This document shows positions 32,576 through 39,827 of a stretch of DNA of 53,530 nucleotides, piece by piece. Origin of the DNA: Candidatus Colwelliibacteriota bacterium (GTDB lineage Bacteria; Patescibacteriota; Minisyncoccia; UBA6257; Colwellbacteraceae); assembly GCA_028718505.1 (NCBI GenBank), contig JAQULQ010000003.1, forward strand, positions 1 through 53,530, in the 5' to 3' direction. The position numbers and the translations under genes are program-made. The notes under the pieces were generated by a model, which saw only the letters and a program-made list of their open reading frames with translations, was not told the origin of the DNA and did no database searches. Each line of letters opens with the position of its first letter. Within the stretch, counting starts at the first letter, position 1.

Positions 32576-33262
32576 ATGCAAGCAGTTATTTTAGCAGCCG
32601 GAGCAGGTAAGCGGTTAAGACCACTCACTAATGATATTCCCAAACCGATGGTGGTTGTGTCTGGTAAGCCGATCCTTGAAAGAACGCTCGAGATACTCCC
32701 GGACGAGATAGAAGAAGCCATTATGGTGGTCGGTTATAAAAAAGAGAAAATTATTGAGTATTTCGGCGGTCAGTTCGGGCATGTCAGGATCCGATATGTG
32801 GAACAGGCAGAGCCAAAAGGAACATACGATGCTCTAGAATGCGCCAAGCCGCTTTTAAACGGGGGATTTTTTCTATTCCTCCACGGAGATGAGCTTTATC
32901 ATCCCTATGATCTACAGAGATGTGTTGAATCAAATCAGCCGACGGTTCTCACTGTTGAAACAGGGCACCCCGAAAGATATGGCATTTGCACCGTTGACCA
33001 AAACGAGTATTTATTAGGCGTCCAGGAGAAACCCGCAGATCCAAAAAGCAATTTAGCCATTACCGGAGCTTATCTTCTCAATTCAGATATTTTTGAGATG
33101 TCCAAGAGCGAATCGAGCGCCACAAAGGGCGAGTATGTCTTAGCAGAACAGATCGGCAGGTGGGCTGCAAGGACAAAAATTAAAGTTATGAGAGCGACTT
33201 TTTGGTATACGGTTAGCTATCCAGAAGACGTTCATATCGCTGACAAATTTTTGGGAATGTGA
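32576..33262 (+). CDS. Sugar-phosphate nucleotidyltransferase (GlmU-N/RmlA/GMPP-like)
   Basis: A 228-residue nucleotidyltransferase that makes an NDP-sugar. The signature A-V-I-L-A-A-G-A-G-K-R-L-R-P-L-T (3-18) and P-K-P-M-V-V-V-S-G-K-P (22-32) are complete, with H-G-D-E-L-Y (metal-binding D near 102) and V-Q-E-K-P. The C-terminus lacks a left-handed beta-helix, so it is a single-domain form. It could supply activated sugar to the glycosyltransferases in this window. The nucleotide and sugar cannot be told from motifs alone. Confidence 0.85.
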   Translation: MQAVILAAGAGKRLRPLTNDIPKPMVVVSGKPILERTLEILPDEIEEAIMVVGYKKEKIIEYFGGQFGHVRIRYVEQAEPKGTYDALECAKPLLNGGFFLFLHGDELYHPYDLQRCVESNQPTVLTVETGHPERYGICTVDQNEYLLGVQEKPADPKSNLAITGAYLLNSDIFEMSKSESSATKGEYVLAEQIGRWAARTKIKVMRATFWYTVSYPEDVHIADKFLGM

Positions 33263-33294
33263 TCGACTCACAATAGTCTTGGCTTAAGATGGGA

Positions 33295-33300
33295 TATAAT
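33295..33300 (+). promoter_or_regulatory. TATAAT -10 box before 33310
   Basis: A perfect TATAAT ends 9 nt before the ATG at 33310, predicting a leader of about 3 nt. No clear -35 box or TGn element. Confidence 0.5.
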
Positions 33301-33309
33301 TAAGTCAGG

Positions 33310-33972
33310 ATGTTCAGATTCTTAAGTCCCATAGACACAATTTCCTCTCTAGCCCTTCTTGTGCTGGCCGTTTTTGGGCTGGTCCAATTATCTACCGCCC
33401 TTCGGCACAGTCTTTATTTAAATAGACGACACTTGATTATCTTGCGTATCGACCCGCGATTGGTGACCGACAGGATCGGAGACTTCTTGGGATCCATCCG
33501 TCCGCCTTTTACTTTTGAGGCAGCCGTTCATTATTTAGGCAGAGAGGTCAACTATTATGTTGTTTTGCCTCGGAAGAGAGCTCGGGAGCTCATGGCCCGT
33601 GAGGGTATAAATGAAGTAGATGATTATGATCTATTTCACCATGGAGGCGAACACTTGGGAGCATATTTGAAGGGAGGCGAAGTATGTCCGGCCATTGATG
33701 TTGGGAAAATAGATCTTTCGAAGGTGAATGAGATCGGAGAGGGAGTAGCGATCCAAATGGTCTTTGGGCGCCGGCGAGGCCGGAAATTGATGGCGAATTT
33801 CAGGATTCTAGTATCGGCTCCGTCTAATTATCAAGCAAAAGAGATTCTGGCAGCTATTAAACCTTCGTTCCCCGGATTCAATTTGATTGAATCCCGCAGC
33901 GACGATTTTATTAGTCGGGTTAACTTCAGAGAATACGACGCTAAACAGTCGACCTGTTGGGAGCCGGTTTAG
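33310..33972 (+). CDS. Membrane-anchored protein of unknown function
   Basis: A 220-residue protein with one N-terminal membrane helix (about 11-29) and a soluble part. The soluble part has L-I-I-L-R-I-D-P-R, a segment F-T-F-E-A-A-V-H-Y-L-G-R-E-V-N-Y-Y-V-V-L-P-R-K-R-A-R-E-L and a repeat of the same plan later. That arrangement recalls the N-terminal region of the large candidate-phyla proteins fused to a VirD4/TraG-like ATPase, where F-E-x-V...Y-F-Y-I-R-V-P is common. Here no ATPase follows, so it is either a stand-alone version or a remnant. The TAG stop is followed by the structured intergenic region. I do not assign a function. Confidence 0.4.
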   Translation: MFRFLSPIDTISSLALLVLAVFGLVQLSTALRHSLYLNRRHLIILRIDPRLVTDRIGDFLGSIRPPFTFEAAVHYLGREVNYYVVLPRKRARELMAREGINEVDDYDLFHHGGEHLGAYLKGGEVCPAIDVGKIDLSKVNEIGEGVAIQMVFGRRRGRKLMANFRILVSAPSNYQAKEILAAIKPSFPGFNLIESRSDDFISRVNFREYDAKQSTCWEPV

Positions 33973-33988
33973 AATATTCTCAGCCGAG

Positions 33989-34018
33989 TTGAAAGAAGAC
34001 GGCACCGCACGTTAGAAT
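33989..34018 (+). promoter_or_regulatory. Promoter of the putative small RNA
   Basis: TTGAAA (33989-33994), an 18-nt spacer and TAGAAT (34013-34018) form a good sigma-70 promoter (5/6 matches in both boxes). The expected +1 at about 34024-34026 coincides with the 5' arm of the first inverted repeat. Confidence 0.6.
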
Positions 34019-34022
34019 GGGG

Positions 34023-34131
34023 ATGGAGCGGCATACAGGGCACTCACTCAACACAGAGGCTTAGGAGGCCACCATGCTGCTCCATATCACAGCCTTTAAC
34101 AGCCCTCGTTTTGTCGAGGGCTGTGATATTC
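34023..34131 (+). ncRNA. Putative structured small RNA upstream of murB
   Basis: Between two genes lies a promoter followed by two nested structures. ATGGAGCGGCAT (34023-34034) pairs with ATGCTGCTCCAT (34074-34085), 12 bp with one G-U, enclosing a 39-nt loop that displays AGGAGG at 34063-34068. Next, ATATCAC (34084-34090) pairs with GTGATAT (34123-34129) and AGCCCTCG (34101-34108) with CGAGGGCT (34115-34122) around a TTTTGT loop. The second hairpin is followed by TTCTTAT and could end transcription. The murB promoter lies over its 3' side. Size would be about 105-110 nt. I do not recognise it as SRP RNA, tmRNA, 6S, RNase P or a known riboswitch. Confidence 0.5.
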
Positions 34132-34190
34132 TTATAGTGAAGATATGCAGTTTGAAGAAAATGTTCCCTTGGCTGCTTATAGCAACCTGA
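34074..34190 (+). CDS. Possible 38-residue leader peptide overlapping murB
   Basis: This short frame starts at an ATG with a perfect AGGAGG 5 nt upstream, the same spacing as the rplQ site. It encodes M-L-L-H-I-T-A-F-N-S-P-R-F and a hydrophobic C-terminal half, and stops at 34190, 46 nt into murB in a different frame. Its start codon lies in the stem of the putative RNA, so structure could control it. If translated it could link ribosome passage to murB. It may equally be an accident of the RNA sequence. Confidence 0.25.
   Translation: MLLHITAFNSPRFVEGCDILIVKICSLKKMFPWLLIAT
34111..34138 (+). promoter_or_regulatory. Promoter of murB, overlapping the hairpin
   Basis: TTGTCG (34111-34116), a 16-nt spacer and TATAGT (34133-34138) end 6 nt before the murB ATG, predicting a leaderless transcript. 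The -35 box sits in the loop and 3' arm of the 34101-34122 inverted repeat, so that dyad could also be an operator. Confidence 0.5.
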
Positions 34191-35074
34191 AAATAGGCGG
34201 GCCCGCCAGATATTTCAAAGTAATCCGGAATAAAAAGGAGCTGATCGAATCTTTATATTTGGCTGAAGAAATGGACCTGCGCGTTTTTGTTTTGGGCGGA
34301 GGAACGAATATTCTTTGGAGTGACCGGGGGTACGATGGGTTAGTGTTAAAGCCGGAAATGGATTTTATTGTGAGAAATGGGAACGAACTTACCGTCGGCG
34401 CAGCTGTCCCCATGAAAGACATAGTCGGTTTTTCAGTAAAAGCAGGGCTAGCTGGCCTGGATTGGGCCGGGGGCCTGCCTGGCACTTTGGGCGGCGCAAT
34501 TTTTGGAAATGCCGGTTGTTTCGGGGGTGAAATGAAAGACTCTGTAGCTGAAGTAGAAAGCGTCGACCTGAAGAGCGCTGAATCTAAGAGAAGGAACAAT
34601 CAGGAGTGCGGGTTCGGATATCGCGACAGTGTCTTTAAGTCGGGAGGGATCAGCGAGATCATCGTCCAGGCAACTTTGCGCCTAGAAGAGGGGAATGCGG
34701 ACGACTTAACCAGAAGGGTTGCAGACGAGGAGAAGTACAGAGAAGAACATCAGCCTTTGGACAAACCGAATATAGGAAGCTTCTTCAAAAATGTGAGAGT
34801 TGAGGGATTGCCAAGGGTGCAAGTCGATCCCTATCGGCATACGCTCAAGACAGATCCGTTCCCAGTTATCCCCGCTGCCTATCTTATTAATGAAGCTGGA
34901 TTAAAGGGGGCTGCGTGCGGAGGGGCGGTTGTCTCTTCCAAACACCCCAATTTTCTGGTCAATAATGGCGGAGCGACAACCGCCGATTTTATAGCATTAA
35001 TAGAGCAGGTCAAAAAAGAGGTAAAAAGCAGAACTGGCATAGAGTTAGAGGAAGAAGTAAGGGTGATAAAATAA
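34145..35074 (+). CDS. murB: UDP-N-acetylenolpyruvoylglucosamine reductase
   Basis: MurB reduces UDP-GlcNAc-enolpyruvate to UDP-MurNAc with FAD and NADPH. The 309-residue protein has N-L-K-I-G-G-P-A-R-Y-F near the start, the FAD site V-L-G-G-G-T-N-I-L-W-S-D, G-L-P-G-T-L-G-G-A-I-F-G-N-A-G-C-F-G-G-E, the catalytic region C-G-F-G-Y-R-D-S-V-F (the Tyr/Arg pair) with N-I-G-S-F-F-K-N, and L-I-N-E-A-G-L-K-G with H-P-N-F-L-V-N-N. It is the type that keeps S-F-F-K-N with Ser as proton donor. It shows that this cell makes peptidoglycan precursors, relevant to the odd Ddl-like protein at 7768. It overlaps the possible leader frame. Confidence 0.95.
   Translation: MQFEENVPLAAYSNLKIGGPARYFKVIRNKKELIESLYLAEEMDLRVFVLGGGTNILWSDRGYDGLVLKPEMDFIVRNGNELTVGAAVPMKDIVGFSVKAGLAGLDWAGGLPGTLGGAIFGNAGCFGGEMKDSVAEVESVDLKSAESKRRNNQECGFGYRDSVFKSGGISEIIVQATLRLEEGNADDLTRRVADEEKYREEHQPLDKPNIGSFFKNVRVEGLPRVQVDPYRHTLKTDPFPVIPAAYLINEAGLKGAACGGAVVSSKHPNFLVNNGGATTADFIALIEQVKKEVKSRTGIELEEEVRVIK
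35064..35072 (+). promoter_or_regulatory. Extended -10 promoter of the glycerate-lactate gene cluster
   Basis: TGA followed by TAAAAT (35067-35072) overlaps the murB stop and lies 7 nt before the glycerate kinase ATG. It gives the four metabolic genes a transcription start of their own inside the murB end. Confidence 0.5.
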
Positions 35075-35079
35075 GTATA

Positions 35080-36381
35080 ATGCCCGGCAAAATCCAGAAT
35101 TTTAAACAGTTAGCTACTACAGAGCTGAGACAGGCGCTTTTGGAGATCATTGAGGCCGGCCTCGAGGCAATCGACACCAAAGATGTCGTCAGGAGTGAAA
35201 TCTCATTGAACGGAGACGAACTTAAAATAGCGGATCACAGATATTCTCTAGAGAAAATAAGGAACCTCTATGTCTTCGGGGCAGGCAAGTGTGTGCTTGA
35301 GGCGGCCGAGGTGCTGGAGGAGATCTTAGGCGATCGGCTGACGGGAGGTTTTATTATAGATGTACGAGTGCCCGCGAGACATTCCCTTCGGAAGATAAAA
35401 TGTATCGAAGGTACGCACCCCCTGCCCTCGGCCGTTAATGTTAAGGCCTCGAAGCGGATGCTGAAAGAGCTGAAGGGGCTGGGGGAGGAAGATTTCGTGC
35501 TGTTCGTGATCTCGGGCGGAGGCTCAGCCCTTCTTTGCCTCCCACAGAACGGAAAGGATTACCGCAAAGAAATCAGCATTCAAAAAGCTCTGGCTGAAAG
35601 GGGAGCGGAAATCGAAGAGCTGAATACGGTGCGTAAGCATCTTTCACTAGTACGCGGAGGTTACCTGGCTGAGTATGTTCATCCAGCTAGGGCGGTGAGC
35701 GTCATTTTTTCTGATGTCCCCGGTAACGAGTTAGATTTTGTGGCATCTGGGCCGACCGTTAAGGACGAAACTACAGTGGCTGATGCCGGGGATGTTGTCC
35801 GGAAATACGGAATCGAAGAGTATATTCACCCCGATGCTTCGCAGTTCATAGAAACCCCTAAGGAGAATAAGTATTTTATGAACGTGGATAACATTATGCT
35901 GATATCGAATGAGCGTGCCCTGAAGGCTATGGTTAAGAAGGCCAGAGATTTAGGCTATAAGCCCACAGTCGTTACTGATAATCTGACCGGAGAAGCACGA
36001 AACGTCGCTCTCAAGATCGTGCAGGAACTGCATAGTTGTGCTTCCAAAACCGTACTTCTTTACGGCGGAGAGACGACAGTTACTATCCTGACCAAAGGGG
36101 AAGGCGGACGTAATCGAGAACTGGTTCTGTCTGCTCTGCAGGCAGTCAAAAGAGATGAGGGATTAGCCTCAGTTGCTTCGGATGGACGGGACAACGGTCA
36201 GTCTGCTGGGGCTATCGCTGACAGCGAAACTCTTCAGCACGCCGCGGCTCATCAGCTGGATATAGAACGGCACCTCAACGGCAACCAGTCAGCTAAGTTC
36301 TTTAAAAAGACAGGAGACGATATAATGACTGGAGATACAGGTTCTAATATCTCAGATCTGGTCATCGCCGTTAAAAATTAA
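35080..36381 (+). CDS. Glycerate 2-kinase (GckA/TtuD, MOFRL family)
   Basis: This 433-residue enzyme phosphorylates D-glycerate to 2-phosphoglycerate with ATP. The N-terminal DUF4147 domain has L-Y-V-F-G-A-G-K-C, E-G-T-H-P-L-P-S and V-I-S-G-G-G-S-A-L-L (about 145-154); the C-terminal MOFRL domain has L-L-Y-G-G-E-T-T-V-T, G-G-R-N-R-E-L-V-L and A-S-D-G-R-D-N-G-Q-S-A-G-A with T-G-D-T-G-S-N-I-S-D-L. All family residues appear intact. The product, 2-phosphoglycerate, is the substrate of the enolase encoded at 39828 in the same string of genes, so position supports the reaction. Confidence 0.9.
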   Translation: MPGKIQNFKQLATTELRQALLEIIEAGLEAIDTKDVVRSEISLNGDELKIADHRYSLEKIRNLYVFGAGKCVLEAAEVLEEILGDRLTGGFIIDVRVPARHSLRKIKCIEGTHPLPSAVNVKASKRMLKELKGLGEEDFVLFVISGGGSALLCLPQNGKDYRKEISIQKALAERGAEIEELNTVRKHLSLVRGGYLAEYVHPARAVSVIFSDVPGNELDFVASGPTVKDETTVADAGDVVRKYGIEEYIHPDASQFIETPKENKYFMNVDNIMLISNERALKAMVKKARDLGYKPTVVTDNLTGEARNVALKIVQELHSCASKTVLLYGGETTVTILTKGEGGRNRELVLSALQAVKRDEGLASVASDGRDNGQSAGAIADSETLQHAAAHQLDIERHLNGNQSAKFFKKTGDDIMTGDTGSNISDLVIAVKN

Positions 36382-36406
36382 TAAAAACGAATATATCGAA
36401 GTAGCT

Positions 36407-38824
36407 ATGAAGAAACTGATCATTGGTATTGATAAAGTGGGACTGAAAGATGTTCCGCTGGTGGGAGGCAAAAATGCAAGCTTAGGTGAGATGCTTCGCC
36501 ACCTTGGTCCTAAGGGAATCCCCATACCTAACGGGTTTATTACTACTGCTGATGCCTACCGGTATTTTTTGAGCTCAACCGGTCTGGATGTTTTTATCAG
36601 GCGAACTCTGCGTGGACTTGATACCCAGAATATCTATGATCTAAAAGAGTGCGGCCGGAAAATTCGGCACGCCATTATTACTACACCCTTCCCGGCAGAA
36701 TTGGAAAATGCTATTAGGCAGGCCTATCGGGCAATGGAGAAAAAGTACGGTCGGAATACAGATGTGGCTGTGCGCTCGAGCGCTACGGCTGAAGATCTGC
36801 CAGGAGCAAGTTTTGCCGGCCAGCACGAAACCTATCTGGGGATCAAGGGGATCGATGACATACTTGTGGCCATTAGATCATCAATGGCTTCTCTTTTCAC
36901 GGATCGGGCTATTTCTTACAGAGTCGATAAGGGTTTTAAACACGTAGATGTTGCTCTCTCAGTGGCTGTACAGATGATGGTTCGTGCCGATCTGGGCGTA
37001 TCGGGAGTGCTTTTTACATTAGATACAGAATCCGGCTTTAAAGACACCGTTCTCATCAATTCTGCCTGGGGTTTGGGAGAAATGGTGGTACAGGGGAAGG
37101 TAAATCCGGATGAGTATGTGGTGGCTAAGAAGTTCTTAGACAGGGCATCCCTGCCTATTATATCCAAGGTGCTTGGTTCAAAAGATCGCAAGATGATTTA
37201 TGCAGCGGGCAAGGGGGGCATTCGGCCGGTGAAAATCGTCACCACCTCGGCCAGTGAAAGAGCAAAATTTACCCTGAGTGACAAAGAGATCCTGCTCTTA
37301 GCGAAGTGGGGGATTGAAATAGAGAAGCACTATACCAAACGTTATGGAAAGTGGACGCCGATGGATATTGAGTGGGCAAAAGACGGCAAAACCCAGAAAC
37401 TTTTTATTTTACAGGCTAGGCCGGAGACGATTCATGCCGAACGTGATTTTTCAAAGATCAAGGAATACACCCGTTCGGGGGATGGAAAAATCTTGGTTAG
37501 GGGAGTCTCCGTGGGGAGTAAGATCACTGTTGGCCGGGCCAGGGTCATTTTTGATGTTAAAGATATCCACAAGTTCCAGGCGGGTGAGGTGCTGGTAACC
37601 GATATGACCGATCCCGATTGGGAACCGATCATGAAGATCGCTTCTGCTATTGTGACCGATGAAGGCGGACGCACTTCTCATGCCGCGATTGTCAGCCGGG
37701 AGCTTGGTATACCGGCTGTGGTCGGGGCGGGTAATGCGACCAGCAGGATTAAAACCGGCTCTATGGTTACGGTTGACACGGTCGGGAGCGATGGGCTTGT
37801 GCTGGAGGGTGCGCTTAAATTCAGTGTTAGAGAGCGGGATCTTAGGCGTATTCCTAAGACGCGCACCAAGATAATGATGAATATCGGCACACCGGAGACG
37901 GCCTTTGAGAAATCCTTTTTGCCCAATCGGGGAGTAGGACTGGCGCGGGAGGAATTTATTATTGCTTCAGAGATAGGCATCCATCCGATGGCCCTCATCC
38001 ACTACAGGACACTTCCCGCACCTCTTAAAAAGAAAATAGACATCAGAACCGTGGGCTGGCCCGATAAAAAACAGTTCTATATAGACCACCTTGCTTATGG
38101 AATAGCTAGAATAGGTACGGCCTTCTATCCGCATCCGGTAATAGTGCGGTTCTCAGACTTCAAAACTAACGAGTACCGCACCCTTTTAGGCGGAGATCTA
38201 TATGAACCAATAGAGCAAAATCCAATGATCGGCTGGCGGGGAGCCTCACGCTATTATCACTCCGGTTTTAGGGAGGCCTTCAAATTGGAGTGCGCAGCTC
38301 TCAAAATGGCCCGCGAGAAAATAGGTTTGACCAATTTGGTGCCGATGGTGCCATTCTGCCGTACACCGGAAGAGGGGATTAAAACGCTCAAATTGATGAG
38401 AGAAGCCGGACTGAAGCCAAAATATCTAAGTAAGGGAAAAGACAGCATGCCGGTTTATGTGATGTGTGAGATACCCTCGAATATTATAAACGCAGATAAA
38501 TTTCTGGACATTTTTGACGGTATGTCGATCGGCTCGAATGACTTAGCACAGCTGATTTTGGGACTAGACAGGGATTCGGAAATCGTAAGCAGGGTGGGTA
38601 ACGAGATGGATCCGGCCGTCATGTCGGCTGTCGCCGATGTTATCCAAAAATGCCGCAAAAGACATAAATATATCGGTATCTGCGGCCAAGCCCCCTCTGA
38701 TTATCCGGACTTCGCTAAATTTTTAGTCAGCGAAGGTATCGAAAGCATGTCGCTGATCCCGGATACCGTCGTCGAGACGACTATCGCCGTCGCTAAACAG
38801 GAAAAGAGAAAAAAACATGGCTAA
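36407..38824 (+). CDS. ppsA: Phosphoenolpyruvate synthase
   Basis: PEP synthase interconverts pyruvate + ATP and PEP + AMP + phosphate. At 805 residues it has the N-terminal ATP-grasp domain (V-G-G-K-N-A-S-L-G-E-M near 19-29, V-A-V-R-S-S-A-T-A-E-D-L-P), the swivelling phosphohistidine domain with G-G-R-T-S-H-A-A-I-V-S-R-E-L-G, His catalytic near 425, and the PEP-binding barrel with G-V-G-L-A-R-E-E-F and S-I-G-S-N-D-L-A-Q-L. Run backwards in a fermenter it could gain ATP from PEP. It overlaps the dehydrogenase start by 8 nt. Confidence 0.95.
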   Translation: MKKLIIGIDKVGLKDVPLVGGKNASLGEMLRHLGPKGIPIPNGFITTADAYRYFLSSTGLDVFIRRTLRGLDTQNIYDLKECGRKIRHAIITTPFPAELENAIRQAYRAMEKKYGRNTDVAVRSSATAEDLPGASFAGQHETYLGIKGIDDILVAIRSSMASLFTDRAISYRVDKGFKHVDVALSVAVQMMVRADLGVSGVLFTLDTESGFKDTVLINSAWGLGEMVVQGKVNPDEYVVAKKFLDRASLPIISKVLGSKDRKMIYAAGKGGIRPVKIVTTSASERAKFTLSDKEILLLAKWGIEIEKHYTKRYGKWTPMDIEWAKDGKTQKLFILQARPETIHAERDFSKIKEYTRSGDGKILVRGVSVGSKITVGRARVIFDVKDIHKFQAGEVLVTDMTDPDWEPIMKIASAIVTDEGGRTSHAAIVSRELGIPAVVGAGNATSRIKTGSMVTVDTVGSDGLVLEGALKFSVRERDLRRIPKTRTKIMMNIGTPETAFEKSFLPNRGVGLAREEFIIASEIGIHPMALIHYRTLPAPLKKKIDIRTVGWPDKKQFYIDHLAYGIARIGTAFYPHPVIVRFSDFKTNEYRTLLGGDLYEPIEQNPMIGWRGASRYYHSGFREAFKLECAALKMAREKIGLTNLVPMVPFCRTPEEGIKTLKLMREAGLKPKYLSKGKDSMPVYVMCEIPSNIINADKFLDIFDGMSIGSNDLAQLILGLDRDSEIVSRVGNEMDPAVMSAVADVIQKCRKRHKYIGICGQAPSDYPDFAKFLVSEGIESMSLIPDTVVETTIAVAKQEKRKKHG

Positions 38825-39824
38825 GATCGCGTTCTACGGTGTTCAACCATGGGAACAGGAATATCTGGAACGATCCCTGCAAAAGCATCAGCTAACTTTT
38901 TGCCCCGAGTATTTGGATGAAAAAAAGTCGTTGGAAAGAAGCGATACGGAAATTATTTCTGTTTTTGTTGACTCCAATGTCTCTAAGAAGATCATTGACC
39001 TTTTTCCCTCTCTGAAGTTCATCGCTACTCGCTCAACCGGTTTTGACCACATAGATCTTGAGACGTGTAAAGAAAGAGGTATCGCCGTCTCGAATGTCCC
39101 CTCATACGGCGATAACACGGTGGCCGAATATGTGTTCGCTCTTATTTTGGCGCTCTCCAGGAAAATATATATTGCCTACGAGCAGGTGCGGGAGGAAGGT
39201 GATTTTAGCTATGATGCTCTGCAGGGGTTTGACCTGTTGGGGAAGACTATGGGGGTTATAGGCACGGGCAGGATAGGAAAATATACCGCGCGCATAGCTA
39301 AGGGGTTCGGTATGCGGGTATTGGCCTATGACATAATGCCGGATAGAAAATTCGCCAGAAAAATCGGAGTGACATATGTGAGTTTAGAAGAACTCTTAAA
39401 AGAGAGCGATATTGTTTCTATCCACGTTCCCTACGCTAAAGAGACGCACCATCTGATAGATAAAAATAAAATGGCCCTTATGAAGAAGGGAGCCTATCTC
39501 ATCAATACAAGCCGGGGGGCAGTGGTGGACACACAAGCCCTAGTGGTGGCTCTCAAGAGCGGACAGTTAAGCGGTGCGGGTTTAGACGTGCTTGAGGAGG
39601 AGGACGCGATCAAAGATGAGGTTGAATTTCTTCTTAATAAAAAGGTTACCGAGCACGATTTGCGCAATGTCATTGCTAATCACATCCTGGTCGATATTCC
39701 TAACGTTATTATTACTCCGCACACCGCCTTTAATACTAAGGAGGCACTGATGCGTATCTTGGATACAACCGTGGCTAATATCAACAGCTATCTTAAGCGC
39801 AAGCCCCAAAACTGCGTTAACTAG
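38817..39824 (+). CDS. D-2-hydroxyacid dehydrogenase (D-lactate dehydrogenase-like)
   Basis: A 335-residue NAD-dependent enzyme reducing a 2-keto acid to the D-2-hydroxyacid. Motifs: substrate loop R-S-T-G-F-D-H-I-D-L (residues about 72-81), Y-G-D-N-T-V-A-E-Y-V-F-A, NAD-binding G-V-I-G-T-G-R-I-G with A-Y-D following (Asp favours NAD over NADP), catalytic Arg in N-T-S-R-G-A-V-V-D, Glu in G-L-D-V-L-E-E-E and His in T-P-H-T-A-F-N-T. The Y-G-D-N-T-V-A-E-Y segment is typical of D-lactate dehydrogenases. Next to PEP synthase it most likely reduces pyruvate to D-lactate, but hydroxypyruvate or glyoxylate reductase is possible. Confidence 0.88.
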   Translation: MAKIAFYGVQPWEQEYLERSLQKHQLTFCPEYLDEKKSLERSDTEIISVFVDSNVSKKIIDLFPSLKFIATRSTGFDHIDLETCKERGIAVSNVPSYGDNTVAEYVFALILALSRKIYIAYEQVREEGDFSYDALQGFDLLGKTMGVIGTGRIGKYTARIAKGFGMRVLAYDIMPDRKFARKIGVTYVSLEELLKESDIVSIHVPYAKETHHLIDKNKMALMKKGAYLINTSRGAVVDTQALVVALKSGQLSGAGLDVLEEEDAIKDEVEFLLNKKVTEHDLRNVIANHILVDIPNVIITPHTAFNTKEALMRILDTTVANINSYLKRKPQNCVN

Positions 39825-39827
39825 AAC

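Noticed and set aside
34068-34076. Kozak-like GCCACCATG context, hinting at eukaryotic or vector DNA
   Set aside because: Surrounding promoters and genes are bacterial, and the match is nine bases in a structured RNA region; chance explains it.
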